Origin: Corynebacterium stationis
GTDB taxonomy: Bacteria > Actinomycetota > Actinomycetes > Mycobacteriales > Mycobacteriaceae
Assembly: GCF_001941345.1 (NCBI RefSeq)
Contig: NZ_CP009251.1
Coordinates: 806,001 to 870,000, forward strand
DNA: 64,000 bases
Direction: 5' to 3'
Shown: positions 56,570-64,000 of the stretch, in pieces
Layout: the number at the start of each line of letters is the position of its first letter
Position numbering within the stretch: position 1 is the stretch's first letter
Notes under the pieces: model-generated
Databases searched by the model: none
Seen by the model: only the letters and a program-made list of their open reading frames with translations
Told to the model about the DNA's origin: nothing
Program-made: the position numbers and the translations under genes

Positions 56570-57085
56570 GCCCTTAATCATAGTAGAAATGAATTCATTG
56601 ATCGCAACTTAGGAGGGAATAAGTAGGTTATTTGGATTAACTTTAAATTTTCGTAGTGTAGACGGCGGTACAGTTTATGGCAGATTACAACCTATTTGGA
56701 CAGGCATGGCACTCGAGAACGCTAATTGTGTGCCGATGTTCTATTTGTACGACGTATGACCATCCGGTTTGGTTGAGACACCCACCTCTTTGTTTTGCTA
56801 CCAAAGTCGTTCGTTTCAGTTTCCGGACGGACGGTTGGAGTGAGCTTCTTTTCAACACAATATTAAATAGCAATACAGCTGGTCTCAAATAGGTTTGAGA
56901 TGGTCGAAATTCAAGGAAAGTCAAGCTGGAAACGCGCTATTTCTGCGTTTCAGATTATGTGACTGGTTACTTTTCGACAGTCTTAGGAGTCGCGAAGCAG
57001 AAAGTTTTCGGTATTAGAGCTACGCTGTTTAGGATTAGCGGCCGGAGAAGCGGAGCGTAAGAATTTAGCAAATGAGGGAGCGTTA
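56570..57085. other. AT-rich divergent intergenic region
   Basis: About 515 bp between the hydrolase copy B start and the exporter permease. It likely carries the divergent promoters. A 71-codon frame (56677–56892) has no ribosome site or recognisable product. Confidence 0.5.
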
Positions 57086-58006
57086 ATGAGCCGAGCTGAT
57101 GAAGTTCAAAATCATGGCGAAGGGCAGGATAGCTCGAATAATTCCACCGTTCCATCGGGCCTGGTGATCGTGGATGACGCTGAGCTCGTTAAACTCCAGG
57201 CTCGGCCTTCAATTGCCAAATATTTTATGTCGCTTTGGAGTTTTCGACACTTCATCTGGGAAGACTCGAAATCTAGATCGTTTTCTTCCGGGAACGGGAC
57301 CTATCTCGGACGAGCTTGGATATTCTTAGATCCAATATTTCAAGTTGCTGTTTATGCAGTAGTATTTGGGCTAATCATGAAAGTAACTAGGGGTATGGAT
57401 AATTTCCTCGGATTCCTCTTAATTGGTGTGATCTTTTTTGGTTTCTTTTCCCTTGGAATCTCTTCTGGAGGAAGGTTAATCCAGAGATCCAAGAACTTGA
57501 TAAGTTCTTTCAACTTCCCGAAAATTACACTCATTGTCTCGCTGGTGCTGCGTCAAATGATCGATCACATTATCCCAGCGTTGATTGCGGTTATCGGAGC
57601 TTCTCTTTTCCAATTGGGAAAGCCGATTACACCTGCCTTGTTGGGAATCATTCCACTCTTTTTATTGAGCCATCTGTTCGTTTTCGGCTTTGTCTGCATA
57701 GCCGCTCGAGCTTCGGCATTCATACCTGACCTAGCAAAGCTACTTAGGCTTGTTAACCGTGCGCTCTTTTTTACGTCAGGTGTCTTTTTCTCAATAGATC
57801 GATTTGAGTCACATCCAACTGTGACAAAAGTGGTTGAAGCCAATCCTATTTATCAATTTTTGCAAGCAGCCCGAACCTGCGTTTTGGACGGACGATTTCC
57901 GTCTTTGGATGTTTGGGTTTATCTAACAATTTGGAGTGTAGCGCTTGCACTAGTCGGATTTATCTACTTCTGGCAAGCAGAGGAGCGATATGTCGCCATC
58001 CAATAA
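57086..58006 (+). CDS. Polysaccharide ABC exporter, permease (Wzm/TagG type)
   Basis: A 306-residue ABC-2-type permease with about six membrane helices and a cytoplasmic N-terminal segment; the YLGRAWIFLDPIFQVAVY region is typical of Wzm/TagG. GAGGGAG precedes the ATG. It overlaps the ATPase gene by 17 bp. Exports an undecaprenyl-linked glycan with its partner. Confidence 0.9.
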   Translation: MSRADEVQNHGEGQDSSNNSTVPSGLVIVDDAELVKLQARPSIAKYFMSLWSFRHFIWEDSKSRSFSSGNGTYLGRAWIFLDPIFQVAVYAVVFGLIMKVTRGMDNFLGFLLIGVIFFGFFSLGISSGGRLIQRSKNLISSFNFPKITLIVSLVLRQMIDHIIPALIAVIGASLFQLGKPITPALLGIIPLFLLSHLFVFGFVCIAARASAFIPDLAKLLRLVNRALFFTSGVFFSIDRFESHPTVTKVVEANPIYQFLQAARTCVLDGRFPSLDVWVYLTIWSVALALVGFIYFWQAEERYVAIQ

Positions 58007-58841
58007 AGCCACCGTTGTGGCTAGAAATATTTCTAAGACATATACGGTTTCTAAATCGAACCGCTCCGTATTTTCCTCGAAGAATAGTTCAGTAGATGCA
58101 CTCCACGATGTGTCGTTTGTTGCACACTCAGGTGAATGCATTGGCATTTTAGGCAAGAATGGGTCAGGTAAGTCAACACTTCTAAACATCATCGCTGGAA
58201 ATGAATCGGCAACTAGCGGATTGGTAAGAGTATCAGAACAACCTACTCTTCTCGGAGTGTCGGCTGCGCTCCAGCCCCAGCTAACAGGACGGGCGAATGC
58301 CCGATTAGGTCTATTGGCTATGGGCCTGACTCGAGAAGAAGTGAGCAACCTTATTACGCCTGTAATTGAATGGGCAGAGCTTTCGAATGCTGCGGATAGA
58401 CCCATGGAAACCTATTCAGCGGGTATGAAATCTCGCTTGAAGTTCGCAATCGCGACTGCCGTTAACCGAGAGATTCTGATGGTTGATGAAGCCCTCTCTA
58501 CAGGAGACGCTACATTTGCTAATAAGGCACGTGAACGTATGAATTCATTCCTCAAGAATGCAGGAACAGTATTTATTGTTTCGCATTCCGCAAGCACGAT
58601 TCAGAAGCACTGTACAAGAGTTATCTGGCTCCACGAGGGAAGAGTAATTGCGGATGGCTCAACTAAGCGAGTACTGCGAAGTTATAAATTGTGGTGCAAA
58701 CGTATCGCAGCGAAAAATACGGAGGGAGCTGAAATGGTGATTAAGAACGCAATTAACAGGTATTCTAATCCCAGGATTTACTCAGAATCTGAGTATCAGA
58801 AGTTCAAGCTCGACTCTAATAAGTTTCGACAGCAAACTTAG
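57990..58841 (+). CDS. Polysaccharide ABC exporter, ATPase (Wzt/TagH type)
   Basis: A 283-residue ABC ATPase. Walker A GILGKNGSGKSTLLNI, a signature-like ETYSAGMKSRL, Walker B EILMVDEAL and the switch His in IVSHS. Typical Wzt/TagH ATPase without a long C-terminal carbohydrate-binding domain. Start ATG 57990 has GAGGAG upstream and lies inside the permease gene. Confidence 0.92.
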   Translation: MSPSNKATVVARNISKTYTVSKSNRSVFSSKNSSVDALHDVSFVAHSGECIGILGKNGSGKSTLLNIIAGNESATSGLVRVSEQPTLLGVSAALQPQLTGRANARLGLLAMGLTREEVSNLITPVIEWAELSNAADRPMETYSAGMKSRLKFAIATAVNREILMVDEALSTGDATFANKARERMNSFLKNAGTVFIVSHSASTIQKHCTRVIWLHEGRVIADGSTKRVLRSYKLWCKRIAAKNTEGAEMVIKNAINRYSNPRIYSESEYQKFKLDSNKFRQQT

Positions 58842-58905
58842 CGTGCTGGACTGACATATTCTAATGATCAACAAGTAACACGTTTCACTTCAAAATGAGG
58901 GCTCC

Positions 58906-61080
58906 ATGACACAGCTTGGTTTACCAGCACACTGCATTTCAATTTCAACTCACGCGAAGTCGTTTGCAGTTGGGGCGAATCATGTTGATGACTTTTCTGA
59001 GTTCGAGGTCTTCAAAGTATCTGGTATCGCGGCAACGCCCGAATTCAGCGTGAATGCTGACTTCTCTGAAGACGTTTGCGACTCCATTAGCCTGAAAGAT
59101 TTTTCTTCAGCTGTTGGGGAATGGACTGCAGTGGCCAGGCGAAAAGAAACTAGCTCTGAAAAGAAAAAACGGTACATTGTGTTTAACGACGAGTATGGTT
59201 ACTCGCCGATTTTCTATTCTCTGCTGCCTGGGCGTGAATTAATCGTTTCAGATTCGTTTCATGGAGTGGTTCACGAACTACGACGAAAAGGAATGGAGCC
59301 TTCATTAGACATTTATTCTTATTTGGCATCCATCACGACTAAAGACTCACGGTTTTTGAATCCGTTTGTATCGAAGACTTTTTCCAACTCGATCCAGATT
59401 CTTCCGCCACACAAGTTTCTGCACATATCGGATGAAGCGATATCTGTGCATGACCGAAGTGAATTTTTAGCAGATCTGGTCGGAAGTCCCAGTGGTTTGG
59501 TAGAAGCAGGTGTTGATTTCATCTCTCGTACCCTCTCAACGCTCGCAAGCAATGACAATGTCAAAAGAACATTGTTGCTTTCCGGCGGCGTTGATTCCAG
59601 GACAGTACTTTCACTCGTCGTACGTGCGAATGCTGCAAAAGCATTCTCCTTAAGGACAAATGATCCTCGCCTGTACAAAAATAAATACGCGAACAGGGTT
59701 TTTGAGGATGACTTTTTTATCAGTCACCAACTGGGAAACGACCTTGGTATGGACTGGCAGGGAGTCAGAGAATCTTTCCGGATTGAAACTAGCCTAGAAG
59801 AATCGATGATTCTGGCTCAAAGCTATTCATCAAATTTTTCCAATTCCTTTGTTCCTGCATCTCATCACCCAGTTTATAAAAACCCAGAGATTTCTCTACG
59901 TGGAGGTGGTGGAGAGCCTATCAAAGGTGCGGGGTTCTTAAGTCTTAAAAAACAAGTTGAAGAACACCAAAAAATGCTGGGAAACACAGGGAAGGATGCA
60001 TTTGAGAAGTTCAGCGATTGGTATCTAGAAAATGCGCTTATAAAGACCCGTCTGCAAGGTGAAGTGGGAGAAGCACTTAAGGGGCTCTCGACGCATTTTG
60101 AATCTCAGGATTTCGACACTGCGATGCCTTACCTCTATCAGCAAACTAGGAATCGTACGCACTTTGGGCACGCAAAATACTCGAGCTCATCTAATCTATT
60201 TCCGCTACAGCCGCTATCGAACTCCTACTTCTATGAGGCTACTAAATCTATTGAGAAAACGGACCTCCGAAATTTTGCGCTCACCAAAGAAATTTTCCGG
60301 GCCTCTGCACCTGAGCTATTGTGCTATCCGTTCGAAAGTGATGAAGCCACTGAAAAACTTACTCAGACGCCGAGGAGAAAGATTTCAACTGAATCCGGTA
60401 TTCTGGAGTCTCATTTTGCACGGCTTGCTTCCACGCGGTCCCCTTCTACAGCCGTAACTCAGTCTGGCAGTTATAAGGACCGCTTTTTAGCGGATAAAGC
60501 TAGTGCGTTAGTGAGCATGTGTCGGACCTTGGCGCATGATATCGAAGATGCATTTGCGGAGCATCGAGAGACTTTGAAAACAGCGCATCGAGAGGCTTTA
60601 GCCGCGATTGAACTCGGCGTATTGAATCCATCGACGACAGCTGCAAGGATGAGAGCAGCCAGGGATGTATTTAGCCCGACAATTGATACGGGAGTTGCTT
60701 TCAGAGTTAAGACGGATGAAAGACCAATTGAGTCGATCGAAATTGTCGGTATCAAACATCCCGAACTCGCTGCTCCGAAGAAGTTGCAGACCCCTGAGGT
60801 TTTACCTCAGGTTGTGCTGAAGCCAGTAATCTCAGAATCCGAAGGAAAGATTACTGTCAAGAGTAATCCAGACTGTACGCGTCCTTTCCCACTTGAGTTT
60901 GCATTCTATTTGTTAGCGAATGGCCGAGCAGTTCGAAAAAATCTATATCAAGCAGAAAGTGAAATGGATTTTGAACTTCCTGATGATTACGCCAAATCAA
61001 GCCTTTCGGTGAAAGTTTTTGCGCGCTATTCTGGATTGTCTTACCCATGTGCAATAGCCATTGCCGATGTTTCCGTTTAG
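58906..61080 (+). CDS. Asparagine-synthetase-like protein lacking the amidotransferase cysteine
   Basis: A 724-residue protein. The N-terminal part resembles the glutaminase half of AsnB (FNDEYGYSPIFYS) but has no Cys2. The synthetase half has the ATP pyrophosphatase motif LLLSGGVDSRTVLSLV (residues 226–231 SGGVDS). A C-terminal beta-rich domain (about 620–724) is extra. It would adenylate a carboxylate and join an amine or ammonia from another source. In this exporter locus it may amidate or crosslink a glycan or an attached amino acid (inference). GAGGG precedes the ATG. Confidence 0.78.
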   Translation: MTQLGLPAHCISISTHAKSFAVGANHVDDFSEFEVFKVSGIAATPEFSVNADFSEDVCDSISLKDFSSAVGEWTAVARRKETSSEKKKRYIVFNDEYGYSPIFYSLLPGRELIVSDSFHGVVHELRRKGMEPSLDIYSYLASITTKDSRFLNPFVSKTFSNSIQILPPHKFLHISDEAISVHDRSEFLADLVGSPSGLVEAGVDFISRTLSTLASNDNVKRTLLLSGGVDSRTVLSLVVRANAAKAFSLRTNDPRLYKNKYANRVFEDDFFISHQLGNDLGMDWQGVRESFRIETSLEESMILAQSYSSNFSNSFVPASHHPVYKNPEISLRGGGGEPIKGAGFLSLKKQVEEHQKMLGNTGKDAFEKFSDWYLENALIKTRLQGEVGEALKGLSTHFESQDFDTAMPYLYQQTRNRTHFGHAKYSSSSNLFPLQPLSNSYFYEATKSIEKTDLRNFALTKEIFRASAPELLCYPFESDEATEKLTQTPRRKISTESGILESHFARLASTRSPSTAVTQSGSYKDRFLADKASALVSMCRTLAHDIEDAFAEHRETLKTAHREALAAIELGVLNPSTTAARMRAARDVFSPTIDTGVAFRVKTDERPIESIEIVGIKHPELAAPKKLQTPEVLPQVVLKPVISESEGKITVKSNPDCTRPFPLEFAFYLLANGRAVRKNLYQAESEMDFELPDDYAKSSLSVKVFARYSGLSYPCAIAIADVSV

Positions 61081-61342
61081 GCGTTTGGGGACTAATACGC
61101 ATACGTTCCTTTTGATTGCGTGATTCATTGTAATTTTATGCAAAGTGTGCAGGATCCTTAGATTGAACCTGGTAATTGCTGGTCAGAGGTCGAATAATGT
61201 GATGGCAGGGATTCGTGTTATTGGAAACTCGTTTCGGTCGTAGGCCAGCCAATCCTCACTTCCTCGGCATGCAACGCAAGGAGTTAGGTACTATTATCGG
61301 TCTGACCGCTCTAATACTTCGATTCTTGCAAGGAACTAGAAT

Positions 61343-64000
61343 ATGCATGCCGATGAATATCGGGACTATCAACAAATTCGGGAACTTCGGATCGCCGAAA
61401 CTTTGAGTGGCCCGGAGCATGTCTATAACAAGTTGGAGTCGTTGGCTGGTCCAGGTAAGGATGCATACGTTCGACAACTTGAAACTGAACGTGATGTTCT
61501 TAAACGACGAGTCAGGTCCGCTCACGCAACGCTTGACGAGTTAAAGAGTGAAAACGCTCAGTTGGCTAGTGAAAAGGATCTTGCAGAACGGAGACTCAAT
61601 TCAGTACGTGTGTCTCGTACGTTTCAAGTGGGCAAACTTGCCGTTATGCCAGTACAGGCAGCACGTAAAGTAGTTACGAACCCTAAGTCCAGTTTTAGGC
61701 AGCTTTCGAGCAGCCTCAAATCATCTCTTCTCAGTATGCGAACAAAGCTTATTGAAGAGAAGAACCAAATTCAGGCCAAAGCCAAGGAATCTAGGGGATG
61801 GGGGACGGAGCTCAGCCCTCAGAAGTCTTCTGCTGATGGAACTCGGGGAAATGGTAAGCATTCGGCGGATCAAGGCTTAAAGGTTGCTCCCGCTGAGAAT
61901 GAAGTCGCACCGAAAAATTCAACTGCCTCCGGTAGTACGGTTCATCGAAATCCTCTAGAACAATTCCAAAAGAAGCAATCGGTGCGAAACTTTGAGCGCG
62001 CTCTAAATTTCTTGTGGTTCACAGAGGGAAAGATTGCCGAGACGCAATCGTTAATTAACAAGTATCCCAAACTCGTCGACAAATTAAGTGAGGTTCCTAA
62101 ATCCCTGGCTTCCCGGGTTCTGGGCGAAGCTAGGCTCTTAGAACTCGATCTAGTTCCCATCAGGAGCCAGTTTCCAGCTTACGTAGCGGAACCAAATCGA
62201 GTTATGTACTGTATCCACCAGTCTCCGTTATACAACTCGAATGGTTATTCGACCCGCTCCAGAGGAGTGGCTAATGGCATAAAAGCATCCGGTGGAGATG
62301 TTGTAGTAGTCGCAAGGTCTGGGTACCCATGGGATTCGAAAGCTGATACTGAGAAACCAAAACCCACTCGCGTCGAGGCAACGCTTGATGGGATTCAGTA
62401 TGTTCACATTCCCGGAGGGAATCTGAACCGAGATCCAATCGACCACTACACTTTGCAATGTGCGGATGCCTTCGTTCGTGAAGCGAGAATGGTGCGTCCA
62501 AGTGTTATTCAGGCCGCATCCAACTTTAGAACTGCGCTTCCGGCCCTGATTGCTGCGCGCCGACTCGGTATTCCGTTTGTTTATGAGGTACGGGGGTTAT
62601 GGGAGTTTACTGAAGCAGCTGCGAAACCTGGATTTGAAAACACTGAACGCTTTGCTGCGATGCGTGAGCTTGAGAATCTGGTTGCGCAAAACGCGGATCA
62701 TATACTTGCAATTACTTCGCAAGTGAAGGATGAACTTGTAGCCAGAGGGGCTAATGCAGAAAATATCACGGTAGCCCCTAACTCAGTAGATCCGGAGGTA
62801 TTCGTTCCTCTTCCCAAAGACACAAACTATGCTAAATCGAAGAAGATTCGCGTGGATGTGCCAGTTGTTGGATTTGCTGGCAGCATCGTCGGGTATGAGG
62901 GACTGGATGATTTAGTCGATGCATCTGCGATACTCAAAAACAGCGGTGTTGACCACCAAATTGTGATTGCCGGTTCGGGAGCCGCGGAGAATGCACTTAA
63001 AGAACGGGTGGCTAAGTTAAAACTAGAGCAGCAGGTAACGTTCTTAGGTCGTTTGCCTCAGAACGAGATGCCGAGACTTCAAAGTATCTTCGATATCGTC
63101 GCCTGCCCAAGGAAATCAAATCTGGTGACAGAATTAGTATCACCTTTGAAGCCACTCGAATCCTTTGCAACTGGAAAAGCAACGGTTCTATCAAATGTAT
63201 CGCCCAATAAGGATCTCGCTGGTGAGGATGAAGGAAGGGCATTGCTGTCCGTTGCTGATAGTGCGGAATCACTGTCATCCAAGTTGAAGAGCTTGATCCT
63301 GGACTCTGATCTGCGGGCTGATCTCGGTCGAACTGGACGACTTTGGATTGTTACTGAAAGGTCTTGGGAAAAACTCGGGGAAAAGATTCTTACAGCTCAC
63401 ATTCAAGCTGCCGAAGCATACGAAAGGAACACTCCGGAGTCAAAGCTATTGAGCTCGTTGCGTGTAGGCGTAATCGGCGACGAATTTACTCGATCCACCC
63501 TTGAAGACGCTTTTGATGTCCAATTGCTAAGCCGCACCTCTTGGCGCGATCAGTTGTCAGCTGATCCGAAGCTTGACATGGTCTTCGTCGAATCAGCGTG
63601 GGAAGGCAACGAAGCAGAATGGCACCGTGGTGTCGGACACTATTCGGATGAAGAAAGTGCTGACCTGCGGGGAATGCTTACATTGGCACGCGAACGCGGG
63701 ATTCCGACTGTGTTCTGGAACAAAGAAGACCCGATTCATATTTCACGGTTTGTACCTAATGCGGCCCTGTTTGATCACGTGTTTACAACGGACGCGAATA
63801 TGATTCCTCGCTATCTAAAAGAAGCAGGCTGTAAGAACAAGACTGTCAGCGCTTTACCGTTCTATGCGCAACCTAAACTGCATAATCCGCTGCCGAGCTC
63901 GCGAGAGTTCAAGAAGTCGATTGCTTACGCCGGGTCGTACTATGGCGACCGATACAAAGAGCGGTCTAAAGGCTTGGAGCGGTTGCTGGAGTCATCAGCT
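61343..64000 (+). CDS. Large multidomain glycosyltransferase (partial, runs off the end)
   Basis: An open frame of 886 codons from ATG 61343 to the window end, with AAGGA upstream. Order: coiled-coil and low-complexity N-terminal region (about 1–270), GT4 glycosyltransferase (about 285–680; NSNGYSTRSRGVANGI, IPFVYEVRGLW, FAGSIVGYEGLDDLV), then a second domain (from about 705; VGVIGDEFTR, PTVFWNKEDP, SIAYAGSYYGDRYKER) resembling CgeB/DUF3880-type glycosyltransferases. Two transferase activities in one chain would build part of the exported glycan. The 3' end is missing. Confidence 0.85.
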   Translation, partial: MHADEYRDYQQIRELRIAETLSGPEHVYNKLESLAGPGKDAYVRQLETERDVLKRRVRSAHATLDELKSENAQLASEKDLAERRLNSVRVSRTFQVGKLAVMPVQAARKVVTNPKSSFRQLSSSLKSSLLSMRTKLIEEKNQIQAKAKESRGWGTELSPQKSSADGTRGNGKHSADQGLKVAPAENEVAPKNSTASGSTVHRNPLEQFQKKQSVRNFERALNFLWFTEGKIAETQSLINKYPKLVDKLSEVPKSLASRVLGEARLLELDLVPIRSQFPAYVAEPNRVMYCIHQSPLYNSNGYSTRSRGVANGIKASGGDVVVVARSGYPWDSKADTEKPKPTRVEATLDGIQYVHIPGGNLNRDPIDHYTLQCADAFVREARMVRPSVIQAASNFRTALPALIAARRLGIPFVYEVRGLWEFTEAAAKPGFENTERFAAMRELENLVAQNADHILAITSQVKDELVARGANAENITVAPNSVDPEVFVPLPKDTNYAKSKKIRVDVPVVGFAGSIVGYEGLDDLVDASAILKNSGVDHQIVIAGSGAAENALKERVAKLKLEQQVTFLGRLPQNEMPRLQSIFDIVACPRKSNLVTELVSPLKPLESFATGKATVLSNVSPNKDLAGEDEGRALLSVADSAESLSSKLKSLILDSDLRADLGRTGRLWIVTERSWEKLGEKILTAHIQAAEAYERNTPESKLLSSLRVGVIGDEFTRSTLEDAFDVQLLSRTSWRDQLSADPKLDMVFVESAWEGNEAEWHRGVGHYSDEESADLRGMLTLARERGIPTVFWNKEDPIHISRFVPNAALFDHVFTTDANMIPRYLKEAGCKNKTVSALPFYAQPKLHNPLPSSREFKKSIAYAGSYYGDRYKERSKGLERLLESSA

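Noticed and set aside
56677..56892. 71-codon gene before the exporter permease
   Set aside because: No ribosome site, unusual composition (many C/W/H), and no family; likely chance.
1..64000. CRISPR array
   Set aside because: No regularly spaced short repeats with unique spacers were seen; the only periodic repeats are the IS ends.

Overview
The window looks like a chromosomal segment of a Corynebacterium or close relative. The order hemW–hrcA–dnaJ–rsmE–phoH–ybeY … era–recO–uppS–(VIT transporter)–zur–glyS … dgt–barstar/RNase–dnaG is the housekeeping layout of that genus. Frequent GTG/TTG starts, a moderately high GC core and an IspU/decaprenyl-type cis-prenyltransferase fit the same group. 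The species cannot be fixed from sequence alone; a moderate-GC lineage (ammoniagenes/casei/stationis-like) is only an inference.

Layout. 1–12 kb: truncated ABC exporter, lipoprotein, idi, carboxylesterase, two small membrane proteins, malQ, acyl-CoA ligase, two lineage-specific proteins, a broken PepSY membrane protein and an HNH-domain protein. 12–21 kb: two CNNM/CorC-type CBS membrane proteins, then hemW, hrcA with a CIRCE operator touching its start codon, dnaJ2, rsmE, phoH and ybeY. 21–33 kb: a variable island between ybeY and era. It carries a complete IS21-type element (istA/istB with 22-bp-spaced end repeats), a three-gene ABC-3C anti-invader locus (restriction-nuclease-like effector, small middle component, SMC-like ATPase with an internal TGA), pdxY, an MHS-type permease, a MarR regulator and several hypotheticals. 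33–49 kb: era, recO, uppS, rubrerythrin-VIT protein, zur, glyS, two tubby-like hypotheticals, a TPM-domain protein, a DUF218 protein, dgt, an AT-rich coiled-coil membrane protein, a membrane-tethered guanyl RNase with its barstar, and dnaG.

49.8–64 kb is a lower-GC surface-polysaccharide locus flanking a tRNA-Asn(GTT). It contains a UDP-GlcNAc 2-epimerase, two GT4 glycosyltransferases, a tandem pair of near-identical alpha/beta-hydrolase-like genes with mosaic divergence, a Wzm/Wzt-type ABC exporter, an asparagine-synthetase-like protein without the amidotransferase cysteine, and a very large multidomain glycosyltransferase that runs off the end. Together these would make an activated sugar, assemble and possibly amidate or acylate a glycan, and export it.

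The most interesting items are the ABC-3C locus with its nonsense-interrupted ATPase, the mosaic hydrolase duplication, the asparagine-synthetase-like protein in a glycan export locus, the tethered RNase/barstar pair, and a DnaG that has lost three of its four canonical zinc ligands.
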